A DNA stretch of 64,000 bases, taken from JAXGXQ01 sp040772685 (GTDB taxonomy: Bacteria > Bacillota > Clostridia > Saccharofermentanales > UBA5734). The stretch covers positions 62,001-126,000 of the forward strand of contig JAXGXQ010000006.1 in NCBI GenBank assembly GCA_040772685.1, written 5' to 3'. Made by a program: the position numbers and the translations under genes. The notes beneath the pieces were generated by a model. That model ran no database searches. It saw nothing but the letters and a program-made list of their open reading frames with translations, and had not been told where the DNA came from. Positions 42,773 to 51,326 of this stretch are shown in pieces. The stretch's first letter is position 1; the number at the start of each line of letters is the position of its first letter.

Positions 42773-43732
42773 ATGCGCACTGAACAGCGACTGACGCAGG
42801 CATATCGCGAAGCCCGCGTTGTTTACTTTGATGACAGTTCGAAGTTTATTTTATTTAGCGATTCTCATCGGGGTGACAACACGCTGTCGGACGAATTTGC
42901 CAAGAACCGCAACATTTTTTTGTACGCGCTCGAATATTACTACTATAATGACTTCACCTACATTGAAGCGGGGGATGGGGACGAACTGTGGGAATACGAC
43001 AAGTTCCGCTACATTCGTTACGCCCACAGTGATGTATTTCAAGCCATCAAGAAGTTTTTTGATGAAAAACGTCTGATTATGCTGTACGGCAATCACAATA
43101 TGCGGCTGAAAAACAAATCCTGGGTACGCGACAATTTGTATTTCTATCGAGATGAGTATTACGAGGAAGAGCGGGAGCTGTTCAAGAACATAATACCTTA
43201 CGAGTCAGTTGTCTTGTCCCACCGCGAAACTTGCCAGGAAATTCTGGTTCTGCACGGCCACCAGGGTGACCTGATGAATGACCAGTTTTGGGTGATTTCG
43301 TATTTACTGATGCGCTTTTTCTGGCGTTTTGTGCACGTTGTCGGCTTCAGAAACCCGGCCAGCCCCGCCCGCAACCACATGAAACGACACAAGATTGAGC
43401 GGATGTATAACAAATGGATTAAAAACCAGAAGATGATGTTGATCTGCGGGCATACACATCGGGAAAAGTATCCACAGGAAGGGGAATTGCCTTACTTTAA
43501 CACAGGCAGCTGTGTCCGCGCCAAGGGAATCACTGGAATGGAAATCTCCGATGGCAAAATCCTGCTGGTGGAATGGCTGACAAAAGCCGACCATGAGGGT
43601 ACTTTGCGGATAACCAGGCGGGTTGTGCGCGGGCCTGAGCCGCTCAGCAAGTTTGATATGATGCGTGAGCAGTACTGCCAATACGGCGTCGACCGGGAAG
43701 CCCCTGAAGAACAAGCCCCAATCAGCGACTGA
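42773..43732 (+). CDS. Metallophosphoesterase
   Basis: 319-residue calcineurin-like phosphoesterase. The two-metal ligands are visible in order: FSDSHRGDN (D-x-H), EAGDGDE (GD), YGNHNMRL (GNH), LHGHQGD and ICGHTHRE (GHTH). Between them is a long hydrophobic/aromatic insert (FWVISYLLMRFFWRFVHVVGF) that may associate with the membrane. It resembles UDP-2,3-diacylglucosamine pyrophosphatase-like proteins of Gram-positives with unknown substrate. SD GAGG precedes the ATG. Confidence 0.88.
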   Translation: MRTEQRLTQAYREARVVYFDDSSKFILFSDSHRGDNTLSDEFAKNRNIFLYALEYYYYNDFTYIEAGDGDELWEYDKFRYIRYAHSDVFQAIKKFFDEKRLIMLYGNHNMRLKNKSWVRDNLYFYRDEYYEEERELFKNIIPYESVVLSHRETCQEILVLHGHQGDLMNDQFWVISYLLMRFFWRFVHVVGFRNPASPARNHMKRHKIERMYNKWIKNQKMMLICGHTHREKYPQEGELPYFNTGSCVRAKGITGMEISDGKILLVEWLTKADHEGTLRITRRVVRGPEPLSKFDMMREQYCQYGVDREAPEEQAPISD

Positions 43733-43930
43733 TAGGATATTGCGGGAATTTTTGTTTAATGAACTGTTGCCAAGGTGTTAATTTATTTACATTTGTGGAA
43801 TATCAATCTGAACAGGGATAAGATTGAGTAAAGACATGTCCATCGTTTATCTCAAATTATCTCAGAAACCTGCGGCGCCAAGACCGGAATATTGTATTAA
43901 CTGATCTACAATTGGGAGAGGAGCATCCAC

Positions 43931-44395
43931 ATGAAAGGCAATGAAGAATTGATCAAAACCCTTAATGATCTTTTGGCTGACGAGCTTACCGCTATTAATC
44001 AGTACATTGTGCATGGTGAAATCAATGCCAGCAATGGCTACGAAAAGCTGCACAAGCATTCGGAAAAACAGGCAATTGATGAAATGAAGCATGCGGAAAA
44101 ATTGATTGAGCGCATCCTCTTTCTGGAAGGCCGGCCAATTGTCAGCAAACTTAATCAGATGAATATCGCAGTGGAAGTACCGGTACAGGTTAAGAATGAT
44201 CTGGCACTTGAAATGGGTGCGATTGCTTCTTATAACAAAGCCATTAAACTTGCCGGCGATGTACTGGATTTTGCTACCAGAGATCTGCTGGAAGGTATTC
44301 TGCAGGATGAAGACCGTCACCTTGATGAGCTGGAAGAACTGCGCGACCAAATCGAACAGCTTGGTTTGCAGATTTTTCTCAGCACTCAAATGTAA
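43931..44395 (+). CDS. bfr: Bacterioferritin
   Basis: 154-residue four-helix iron-storage subunit that oxidises Fe(II) and assembles into a 24-mer cage. All ferroxidase ligands are in place: E18, E51, H54, E94, E127 and H130. M52, the heme ligand between subunits, is also present (DEMKHAE), so heme binding is likely. Length is normal. SD GAGAGGAG lies 7 bp before the ATG. The 198-bp space before it shows no gene. A cruciform-like terminator follows. Confidence 0.95.
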   Translation: MKGNEELIKTLNDLLADELTAINQYIVHGEINASNGYEKLHKHSEKQAIDEMKHAEKLIERILFLEGRPIVSKLNQMNIAVEVPVQVKNDLALEMGAIASYNKAIKLAGDVLDFATRDLLEGILQDEDRHLDELEELRDQIEQLGLQIFLSTQM

Positions 44396-44424
44396 CTGAT
44401 TATCTTAATAACTGTTCAATAAAA

Positions 44425-44492
44425 AAGCCGCTGCGGGCCGGGATCATCCCTCTCATCTGAAGAGGAACGAGTCTCACTGCCTGCGGCGGCTT
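44425..44492. terminator. Long bidirectional terminator between bfr and sigA
   Basis: A 14-bp stem with two G-T pairs (AAGCCGCTGCGGGC at 44425-44438 and GCCTGCGGCGGCTT at 44479-44492) encloses two smaller hairpins, GGGATcATCCC and CCTCTcatctgaAGAGG. A-run and T-rich flanks allow use on both strands. Confidence 0.75.
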
Positions 44493-44513
44493 AATATATT
44501 TATCTGATATTAT

Positions 44514-45677
44514 TTAATCCAAGAAACCTGCCAGCTTTTGGCTGCGGCCCGGATAACGCATTTTACGTAAAGCCTTGGCTTCGATCTGACGGATACGTTC
44601 GCGGGTTATCTTAAACTCACGGCCAACTTCTTCCAACGTACGGGTGCGACCGTCATCGAGCCCGAAACGCAAGCGCAGAACTCTTTCCTCGCGAGCAGTC
44701 AGGTTTGACAGCGCGTCACAAAGCGCATCCCGGAGCAGGGAATGGGCTGCAAGTTCGTCAGGTGTCTGGGAATCTTCATCGGGAATAAAGTCACCCAGGT
44801 GGGCATCACCGTCATAACCAACCGGTTTTTCCAGTGAAACGGGATCCTGTGCTATCTTCAGCAGCTCGTCAACTTTTTCAGGTGTAACATCCAAAGCTTC
44901 CGCCAACTCCTCACGAGTCGGGTCGTGATCGAGCTTCTGGGTCAGTTCACGACGCTTCCGCATCAGTTTATTGATCTGCTCAACCATATGAACAGGAATG
45001 CGGATAGTGCGCCCCTGGTCTGCAACCGCGCGGGAAATTGCCTGCCGGATCCACCAGGTCGCATAAGTGCTGAACTTATATCCCAGGGTATAGTCAAATT
45101 TATCAACAGCCTTAAGCAGTCCTAGGTTGCCTTCTTGAATTAGATCGAGGAAACTCATGCTGCGCCCGGAATAATGCTTGGCAATGCTTACAACAAGGCG
45201 AAGGTTGGCTTCACAAAGCTGAGTGCGAGCGTCTTCGTCGCCTTCGTGCGCTGCTTTCGCCAGTTCAACTTCTTCTTCACGGGTAAGCAGGTCAACCCTG
45301 CCGATTTCTTTCAGGTACATTTGCACCGAGTCATTGATAGAAGGATCGCCCGTGGTGTAGTCCACCTCATTGGCTTTAGCATCTTTGTCGTCTGTTTTAT
45401 CGGTATCTTCGGTATCTTCATCCGTTTCGGTATCTGAGTCGTTTTCAATACCTTCAACTTCCTCAAAATCGATTTCTTCATCTTCGAATTCGTCATCAAT
45501 TTCAGGCTCAATATCAATTATTTTTGCTTTTTTCTTTGCCGAACGTTTGGGTGTGGTTTTTTTAATTGCACTCCGGTTTTCAGCATGAGAAATCGGGACG
45601 TCTGCATCTGATGCCGGGGTGTTGATCACATCCTGGCCCAAGCCGTGTATGGCGTCTTTCTTTTCATCTATTCCCAT
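44514..45677 (-). CDS. rpoD: Primary RNA polymerase sigma factor (RpoD/SigA)
   Basis: 387 residues. An acidic stretch (about 45-115, many Asp/Glu/Thr) replaces most of region 1.1. Then follow region 1.2 (DPSINDSVQMYLKEIGRVDLL), region 2 with YATWWIRQAISRAV for -10 recognition, region 3, and region 4.2 with TLEEVGREFKITRERIRQIEAKALRKMR for the -35 box. I start at ATG 45677 because AGGAGG lies 7 bp upstream; the TTG at 45698 contains that very SD inside its frame. A small upstream frame with its own SD overlaps this start. The gene is not followed by dnaG-type neighbours here. Confidence 0.96.
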   Translation of the reverse strand: MGIDEKKDAIHGLGQDVINTPASDADVPISHAENRSAIKKTTPKRSAKKKAKIIDIEPEIDDEFEDEEIDFEEVEGIENDSDTETDEDTEDTDKTDDKDAKANEVDYTTGDPSINDSVQMYLKEIGRVDLLTREEEVELAKAAHEGDEDARTQLCEANLRLVVSIAKHYSGRSMSFLDLIQEGNLGLLKAVDKFDYTLGYKFSTYATWWIRQAISRAVADQGRTIRIPVHMVEQINKLMRKRRELTQKLDHDPTREELAEALDVTPEKVDELLKIAQDPVSLEKPVGYDGDAHLGDFIPDEDSQTPDELAAHSLLRDALCDALSNLTAREERVLRLRFGLDDGRTRTLEEVGREFKITRERIRQIEAKALRKMRYPGRSQKLAGFLD

Positions 45678-45703
45678 GTTTGTCCTCCTGATTTGCAATT
45701 CAT
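45668..45703 (-). CDS. Possible 11-residue leader peptide overlapping rpoD start
   Basis: AGGAGG followed by ATG at 45703 opens the frame MNCKSGGQTWE, ending at TAG 45668-45670. Its last codons overlap the rpoD start (45677), and the SD for rpoD lies inside it. Two perfect SD sites in series make translation of both plausible. Confidence 0.4.
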   Translation of the reverse strand: MNCKSGGQTWE

Positions 45704-45822
45704 GACCTCCTGATTGTCTTGGTAATTTTGATCGAATTATTTTGCCTTATAATGACAAACCCCCACCGGCGGTTGCTGGAGGAGGTTTGCCAGAAAGGCT
45801 TTAGCCTGTTTGGAACTTTTAC

Positions 45823-46104
45823 TCAGCGATGACGCGGTTGGAAGCAGTCGCGGCAATACACCGGCTTTTCATTGTTCGGTTTGAACGGAACCATGGTGTC
45901 GCGGCCACACTCGGCACATACTGCCGGATGCATTTCGCGCTGGCCATAAGATGATCCGCCGCCACGCATTGCTTTTTTAGCAGCACGGCAAGCCGGGCAA
46001 CGTTGCGGTTCATTTTCAAAACCCTTCTCACGGAAGAAGTCTTGCTCTTGCTCTGAGAAAACGAATGTTGATCCGCAATCCTTGCATACGATTGATTTAT
46101 CCAT
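45823..46104 (-). CDS. Zinc-ribbon protein (CxxC/CxxC type)
   Basis: 93-residue basic protein. The N-terminal zinc ribbon is IVCKDCGSTFVFSEQEQDFF ... RCPACRAAKKA; the C-terminal half holds a second set, CAECGRDTMVPFKP ... VYCRDCF. This two-part architecture is widespread in clostridia and CPR bacteria and is probably nucleic-acid- or ribosome-linked, though unproven. ATG 46104 is supported by AGAGGA 9 bp upstream. It lies between the tRNA genes and rpoD, in the same orientation as rpoD. Confidence 0.85.
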   Translation of the reverse strand: MDKSIVCKDCGSTFVFSEQEQDFFREKGFENEPQRCPACRAAKKAMRGGGSSYGQREMHPAVCAECGRDTMVPFKPNNEKPVYCRDCFQPRHR

Positions 46105-46196
46105 TGTTTGATTTCCTCTTTCTTGATTACGATTTCCTATCGCAATCCCTAATGTATCGGCTGCTTCCTGTTTGTGCACGCACTGCGTGCCGGTTT

Positions 46197-46233
46197 AAAA
46201 AAAGACCTTTGAGACCACTAGCCTCAAAGGTCT
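46197..46233 (-). terminator. Terminator of the tRNA operon
   Basis: AGACCTTTGAG (46203-46213) pairs with CTCAAAGGTCT (46223-46233). On the minus strand a run of T (complement of 46197-46202) follows, 2-3 nt after the tRNA-fMet CCA end. Confidence 0.9.
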
Positions 46234-46235
46234 AT

Positions 46236-46311
46236 TGGTTGCGGAGGCAGGATTCGAACCTGCGACCTTCGGGTTATGAGCCCGACAAGCTACCAGCTGC
46301 TCCACTCCGCG
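46236..46311 (-). tRNA. tRNA-fMet (CAT), initiator
   Basis: 76-nt cloverleaf with encoded CCA. The anticodon loop reads CTCATAA inside a GGG/CCC stem, and position 1 is C opposite A72 (an unpaired first position); both are hallmarks of the initiator tRNA. The T-loop GGTTCGAATCC is standard. Confidence 0.95.
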
Positions 46312-46356
46312 GTATCACTATACTATTTTTCGCCCATTCCTTGCATTGAACTGTTT

Positions 46357-46442
46357 TGGTGCTCGTGGCCGGACTTGAACCGGCATGGGTTTTATCCCGA
46401 CGGATTTTAAGTCCGCTGCGTCTGCCGTTCCGCCACACGAGC
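46357..46442 (-). tRNA. tRNA-Leu (TAA)
   Basis: 86-nt class II tRNA with long variable arm and encoded CCA. The acceptor stem is GCTCGTG/CACGAGC and the anticodon loop CTTAAAA gives anticodon TAA (decodes UUA/UUG). It precedes tRNA-fMet by 45 nt in one transcript. Confidence 0.95.
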
Positions 46443-46468
46443 GTGGATCTTTTTTTGGGCGCTCATAT

Positions 46469-46497
46469 ATACTACCATGTTTCACAACTTTTGTCAA
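46469..46497 (-). promoter_or_regulatory. Strong sigma-A promoter of the tRNA operon
   Basis: On the minus strand a perfect TTGACA (46492-46497) is separated by 17 bp from TAGTAT (46469-46474). The tRNA-Leu 5' end lies about 27 bp beyond the -10. The rest of 46498-46768 contains no gene that I can see. Confidence 0.8.
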
Positions 46498-46768
46498 ATG
46501 AATGTTTGTTCGATTTTGTCGTTATTTTAACAGAATTCAGGCGGTAAGTAAAGCCAGTCGAAGGTTGTTGTAAAAGCCGAATTTTCAGGGCTTTCCAGCT
46601 GCTCACAGCAGCGATTCACAACAGATAATTCCAGGAACAGCCTGCCCACTTTATGTTTGACTTTAAGTTTGGCTTTGATTGCGCGGCTTATCGCGTTAGT
46701 CTACAATGAAACGGCTATTGCTACAACCACAAGTTTGGCAGCCAAGCTGGATTTCAGAGAGGTGAGAA

Positions 46769-47662
46769 ATGTTTCAGGACTTCTTTAAGGGCATTTTTGT
46801 TGGCGCCGGAGGAATTGCGCCCGGTCTTTCCGGTGGCACGCTGGCCATAATTCTGGGAATATATGAGCGCATGGTCGCGGCAGTAGGCAATATCTTTAAA
46901 ACGCCTGTTAAATCGATCAAAACTTTGATTCCCATCGGAGCCGGAGCATTAATTGGCGTAGTCGGTTTCGGAACAGTCCAGACTTTTCTGCTCGACAAAT
47001 ACTTAATGCAGACCATGTTTTGTTTTATGGGTCTGATTATTGGATCTCTGCCGTTTCTCTTCAGGGAGGCCAATGAAAAAGAACCGTTAACGCGTGAAAA
47101 CGCGGTCAGCAGAGTTATACCATTCCTGATAACCCTCGCTGTCGGCTTAATCCTGACAATTCTGGAAACACGGGAAATAAATGTTGACCCGGTTGTGGTC
47201 GCGATGAGTCCGCTGGTTTTTGGCAGACTTTTACTCGTGGGTATTCTGATTGCCGCTTCGCTGGTGATTCCTGGAGTCAGCGGCACAGTCCTGTTGGTTA
47301 TGATTGGGCAGTATGGCCTCGTGCTGAACGCGGTTGCTGACCTGAGGAATATCCTAAAGCTGCCGATGGCTTCACCCGAAATGATTCAGGGGATTCTCGA
47401 TAATCTGCTGGTTCTTATTCCGTTGGGGCTGGGCACTGTGCTTGGCGGCATAGCCATTTCCTATATTATCCATCAGCTGTTTCAACGTTGGCATGGCCAA
47501 ACCTATGCCGGAATCCTGGGCTTTGTGATTGGGTCCATACCTGCTCTATATCCGCGCGGCACCAATGTCGGGCTTAACACTACAACACTGGTAAGCGTCG
47601 TTTTGTTACTGGCCGGAATCGCTTTGGCCTATTGGTTCAGCAATCTGGAAAACCGGCGCTAA
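46769..47662 (+). CDS. DUF368 polyprenyl-phosphate translocase (PopT-type)
   Basis: 297 residues with about eight to nine membrane helices. The DUF368 halves each carry a matching loop: GGIAPGLSGGTLAIILGIYE near residue 17 and LVIPGVSGTVLLVMIGQY near residue 167. Published work identifies DUF368 proteins (PopT) as flippases that bring undecaprenyl phosphate back to the cytoplasmic side for wall and teichoic acid synthesis. GAGGTGA precedes the ATG. Its stop overlaps that of the convergent YhaN-like gene (CTAA). Function by family knowledge, not proved here. Confidence 0.87.
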   Translation: MFQDFFKGIFVGAGGIAPGLSGGTLAIILGIYERMVAAVGNIFKTPVKSIKTLIPIGAGALIGVVGFGTVQTFLLDKYLMQTMFCFMGLIIGSLPFLFREANEKEPLTRENAVSRVIPFLITLAVGLILTILETREINVDPVVVAMSPLVFGRLLLVGILIAASLVIPGVSGTVLLVMIGQYGLVLNAVADLRNILKLPMASPEMIQGILDNLLVLIPLGLGTVLGGIAISYIIHQLFQRWHGQTYAGILGFVIGSIPALYPRGTNVGLNTTTLVSVVLLLAGIALAYWFSNLENRR

Positions 47663-49953
47663 TTTCCAGACGGGTTCAAACTAATAACATTACCTGTTGT
47701 TTTGCCAAGCGGACGGCTCTGGCAGGTGAATAGCAGGATTTGCAGATTATGTTCTGCCGCGTAGCGTTCCAGCAAATCCAGTCCGGCTGCGGCGCGTTCG
47801 TCATCATATTGAATCAAAACATCGTCGAGCAACAATGGCAGGCGCTCAGCATCACCGCTGATCAGTTCGGCTACAGCCAGGCGCAGCGCCAGATAAGCCT
47901 GGTCAATAGTGCCGCCGCTGAGGTAATCATATTCATGCAGCTGGTCGGTTTGCGGATCGGGAATGGTTATCCGCAAATCGCGGTCTACTCTCATTTCAGT
48001 GTGCACACCGGCAGTAAGCTCAGCCAGCAGGTCGCCACCGCGTTGGTTCAATTGTGGTCCGAAGCTTTGCTGCAGCTCGCTGAAAGCGCTGTCATAAGTA
48101 GCGCGTGCTAATGCTAATGCGGCATATTCAGTTTGCGCTTCACGCAGTTGCTGATCAATCTTTTCCAGCTCGCGGTCGATATCTTCGGGGTTTCGCAGTT
48201 GCCCAAAACGATGTCTTAATTCAGCTTCAAGCCCTGCTGCTTCAATCGCGGCCGCCTGAGATTGCTTTTGCAATTCAGCCAGGACCGCCTGCAGTTGCTC
48301 CAGCCAATATGCATTACTGTCTTCAGGTTTCAGAATGATTTTAACTTCAATCAATCCAGTTTGCTCAAGTGAGGCAAAATAATCGTTTAGCTCGGTAAGC
48401 AGGGAAGTGGAGCCAGCCGGGAAAAAATCGGCAAGCTGTTGCCTGGTTTCGCTGGCGGTTGCCTCACCGGAGGTATCAGTTGCTTCGTCAGCGAAATTGT
48501 CTCTTTTCAGGTTTGTTTGGCGTTCGTTAATGATTGTTTCCAGGTGGTCAAGCTCAGTCAGGCGGCGACGAACTGCTGCCAGCCGTTCTTCGTCAGCTAC
48601 TGCAGCTGTATTTCCAGCTGAATACAAAGGCAGCTTTTCCAGCAGGAGCAGATTCTGGCGCAGTGCTGCTTCGAGTTCTGTTTGCTCGGTGGTTGCAGCT
48701 TCCAATTCCACCGTGCGCTGGTTGATTGCAGCCGATAGTTGCTCAGCTTGTGCTTCCAGTTCTGTTTGCTTGTGCCCGGCTTGCTCAAGCCTTGATTGTT
48801 GAAAGTAGTAAACAATAAGCAACAAACCAGGCAAAATCAGTGTGTATAAAACCGGTGTGACCAGCCAACCACTGAAAATCCCGGCTATGAGCAGGATCAG
48901 GCCAAGTAATGCCGAGATCGCCAGCCGTTTGTTTTTTTTCGAAGCTGCTTTTTTTTCAGTTAGACGCTCGCTTATTGTCTCAAGCTCAGCTCGTTGATGC
49001 TCGCTTTGCGCTTGCCAGACTGCAATCTGAGCTTTACCTTCGCTGATCCGGTTACGGTGATCATATAACTCATTAAGTTCATCCCAGCCGCAATATCCAT
49101 CAGCCAGTTGCAGGGAAGCACGTAATTCAATTGCCTTTTGCTCCAGACGTGACAGCTCTTGCTGGCGCTGCGTGAATTCTTCCAGTCGCAAAACCCTTTC
49201 AAGCTCTTTCGATTTTTGCAAACATTCATTTCCTGTGCTTAACGCGGTTTCGAATCTGACACGCGTTTGATCAGCAAACTGATAAGTTTGTAACAGTTCA
49301 CTCCGGTTCGCTTCTTGCTCAAGCACAGACCTTCGCTCAGCGATCAGGTTTTCACGCTTTCCTTGCAGCTCAGCAATCAGGCCGCCGTTGCCTTTTTCGG
49401 CTTTGTAGTAAACCATCGCTTTGCGCAGGCGAGAATCAACTTCAGTACTGGAAACCCTTTCATCACCACTTGAAGCAAGGTTTGTCAACTTGGCCAAAGT
49501 ATCTGCTTCGGAAACCACATTTGCTGATGCTGACTGGCTGATAAAAACCGTATTGTTAAATTCAGCTTCACCAACGCCAAACAGCCAGTTGCCGATTTCC
49601 TGACTACTTGGAATTGCAAGCTGTTCGCCTGTCAGATTATTGCGTAAACTGATTTGATCGAGGCGTTTTGTTTTGCCGAAACTGCGTTCCAAGCGGTAAG
49701 CGCGGCCATTGTGCGTGAAGTCAAGCCAGCCGCCCATACGTTCCTCACCCCAAGGCAAACGGAGTTTCCGCTCATTTTCAGCGATCTTGCGTGCGCTGCT
49801 GTTCAAACCATAAAACATAGCCCGAATGAATGACAGGAGAGTACTTTTACCTGATTCATTTTCGCCATAAATCAAATTGAAGCCGGGACTGAAAATAAGC
49901 TGGCGGTCGCGCAAACCGCCAAATTGTTCAATTTGCAGTTTGTCAATTTGCAT
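47659..49953 (-). CDS. SMC-like ATPase, YhaN type
   Basis: 764 residues. N-terminal ATPase part with FGGLRDRQLIFSPGFNLIYGENESGKST (Walker A), long coiled coils (about 180-340 and 390-600), and a C-terminal ABC part with YLSGGTIDQAYLALRLAVAEL (signature) and LPLLLDDVLIQYDDERA (Walker B). Unlike SbcC, the coiled-coil region is interrupted by a hydrophobic pair of helices near 335-385 (LAISALLGLILLIAGIFSG, VLYTLILPGLLLIVYYF), as in YhaN, so it may sit at the membrane. It overlaps the nuclease gene upstream by 11 nt, so the two form one complex. Confidence 0.88.
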   Translation of the reverse strand: MQIDKLQIEQFGGLRDRQLIFSPGFNLIYGENESGKSTLLSFIRAMFYGLNSSARKIAENERKLRLPWGEERMGGWLDFTHNGRAYRLERSFGKTKRLDQISLRNNLTGEQLAIPSSQEIGNWLFGVGEAEFNNTVFISQSASANVVSEADTLAKLTNLASSGDERVSSTEVDSRLRKAMVYYKAEKGNGGLIAELQGKRENLIAERRSVLEQEANRSELLQTYQFADQTRVRFETALSTGNECLQKSKELERVLRLEEFTQRQQELSRLEQKAIELRASLQLADGYCGWDELNELYDHRNRISEGKAQIAVWQAQSEHQRAELETISERLTEKKAASKKNKRLAISALLGLILLIAGIFSGWLVTPVLYTLILPGLLLIVYYFQQSRLEQAGHKQTELEAQAEQLSAAINQRTVELEAATTEQTELEAALRQNLLLLEKLPLYSAGNTAAVADEERLAAVRRRLTELDHLETIINERQTNLKRDNFADEATDTSGEATASETRQQLADFFPAGSTSLLTELNDYFASLEQTGLIEVKIILKPEDSNAYWLEQLQAVLAELQKQSQAAAIEAAGLEAELRHRFGQLRNPEDIDRELEKIDQQLREAQTEYAALALARATYDSAFSELQQSFGPQLNQRGGDLLAELTAGVHTEMRVDRDLRITIPDPQTDQLHEYDYLSGGTIDQAYLALRLAVAELISGDAERLPLLLDDVLIQYDDERAAAGLDLLERYAAEHNLQILLFTCQSRPLGKTTGNVISLNPSGN

Positions 49954-51136
49954 TTGGCTTCACCTCCCCGGCATAAGCGGCAAGTCCAAGCTGTAATGCC
50001 CGCTTTGCCAAGGCAGCTTCTTCTGGTTCACCAGCCATTTCAGCCCGCCTGACCCGTTCGGCTGCCAGGCGCACGAAGGTGCCGCGCAGGTTGTTTTCAG
50101 CTGCAAGCATACGCAGGTCAAGTGCCGGTTCCGTCTGGTCAACTATTTCCAGATAAAACAGCTGATCATTCAGATGCTGGCGCAGCAGGATTGGATCAAT
50201 ACTCAGGCTGGCGTCAGGAGAGCCTTTTAGAATTATCCGCTGGCAATCGCGTTGCCAACTGTTTTCGGCTGCCTTGAGGTGATTAAGAATTATTTCAGCA
50301 AGCTCTTGATTGGTTTCGCAGCCAGTCGAGTCGACAATATGTTCGATAAATTTGCGGCCGCCGATCTGAATAAGCTCTGATTCCAGCTTGTAAGCAGTAG
50401 CGTCTGGAGCGTTGCCGCTATCCGGAAAGTTGAATTCCAGATAACGTACATTCTTAAGCCCAGTTTCATCAAAGCCGCGGCCGAGCGGACAGCCGCTGTA
50501 TGCAACGTAGCCTGAGCCCATCTGGAGCAAATCTGTTGCTGTGTGCCTGTGCCCTAAAGCAGTGTAATTAATGCCGGAAACTGCAAGTTGATCCCGCTTG
50601 ACAGGATTGTAATCACTGGTTTGGGCACCGCTGACCAGTTCACCATGCAATACAAGTAAATTAAGGAGAGTGTCGTCTGCAACGCTAAAGGCATCTGGCA
50701 GCAGAGGATTGGCAGCAACGGTAGCCGTAAAGCCGGCACCATAAACCCGCACAGGCAAGCTGACAGGTGAATCCGACAAATCGACAAAACTCAATTTGTC
50801 TGTGAAGCAGTGGACATTAGCCGGCCAGGTACAGGTTCTGTAGGGGGAATCGATAAAAGCCGGGTCGTGATTACCGGCTGCGATAAATATTTCAGTTTCT
50901 GGTATAGAGGCAAAGAGACCGACTACTGTATTGACAAGTTTTGTCGGAGGAAGCGGTTGGTCAAAAAGATCGCCCGCGATCAGCAACATATGAACCTGAC
51001 GCACTGCACACATTCTGGTGAGTCGCCCCAGCATCTCAAGCTGTTCCGCCTGCAATACTGCTGCCTGCGTGGGAAAACTGCTGAAGCTTGAACCAAGATG
51101 CAAATCGGCGGTATGGAGAACACGGATCAATGGCAT
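49943..51136 (-). CDS. Mre11/SbcD-like nuclease, YhaO type
   Basis: 397-residue metallophosphoesterase-type nuclease. Seen in order: HTADLHLGSSF, LIAGDLFDQPLPP, FIAAGNHDPAF, NLLVLHGELVSG and ALGHRHTATDLLQ, which supply the two-metal site. The capping domain with a ~150-residue tail follows. With the overlapping YhaN-like ATPase it forms an SbcCD/Rad50-Mre11-like DNA-end-processing pair. The neighbouring regulator gene on the plus strand is divergent. Confidence 0.9.
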   Translation of the reverse strand: MPLIRVLHTADLHLGSSFSSFPTQAAVLQAEQLEMLGRLTRMCAVRQVHMLLIAGDLFDQPLPPTKLVNTVVGLFASIPETEIFIAAGNHDPAFIDSPYRTCTWPANVHCFTDKLSFVDLSDSPVSLPVRVYGAGFTATVAANPLLPDAFSVADDTLLNLLVLHGELVSGAQTSDYNPVKRDQLAVSGINYTALGHRHTATDLLQMGSGYVAYSGCPLGRGFDETGLKNVRYLEFNFPDSGNAPDATAYKLESELIQIGGRKFIEHIVDSTGCETNQELAEIILNHLKAAENSWQRDCQRIILKGSPDASLSIDPILLRQHLNDQLFYLEIVDQTEPALDLRMLAAENNLRGTFVRLAAERVRRAEMAGEPEEAALAKRALQLGLAAYAGEVKPNAN

Positions 51137-51236
51137 GTATTTACCTCAGTATATGTCGCTGCCTCGTTAGAAATTAACATAACTTCCATTATATCCGAGA
51201 TCCTGCCCAAAAAACCTTAAATCACACACAGAGCTG

Positions 51237-51265
51237 TTCAAGAAAGCGGCAGGCATTGCTATAAT
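51237..51265 (+). promoter_or_regulatory. Promoter of the pseudo-receiver regulator gene
   Basis: TGCTATAAT gives a perfect -10 (51260-51265) with an extended TG; TTCAAG lies 17 bp upstream as a weak -35. The coding region starts 61 bp further on. Confidence 0.5.
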
Positions 51266-51326
51266 AAACGCCAATTAATTGAAATCAGTTTAGTTTATTA
51301 AATAACCTACAAGGCAGGTTGTGATA

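Noticed and set aside
46356..46547. Plus-strand frame starting MVLVAGLEPAWVLSRRI
   Set aside because: This is the antisense of tRNA-Leu and its flank, a well-known false protein; the same holds for the frame across tRNA-fMet (46065-46349).
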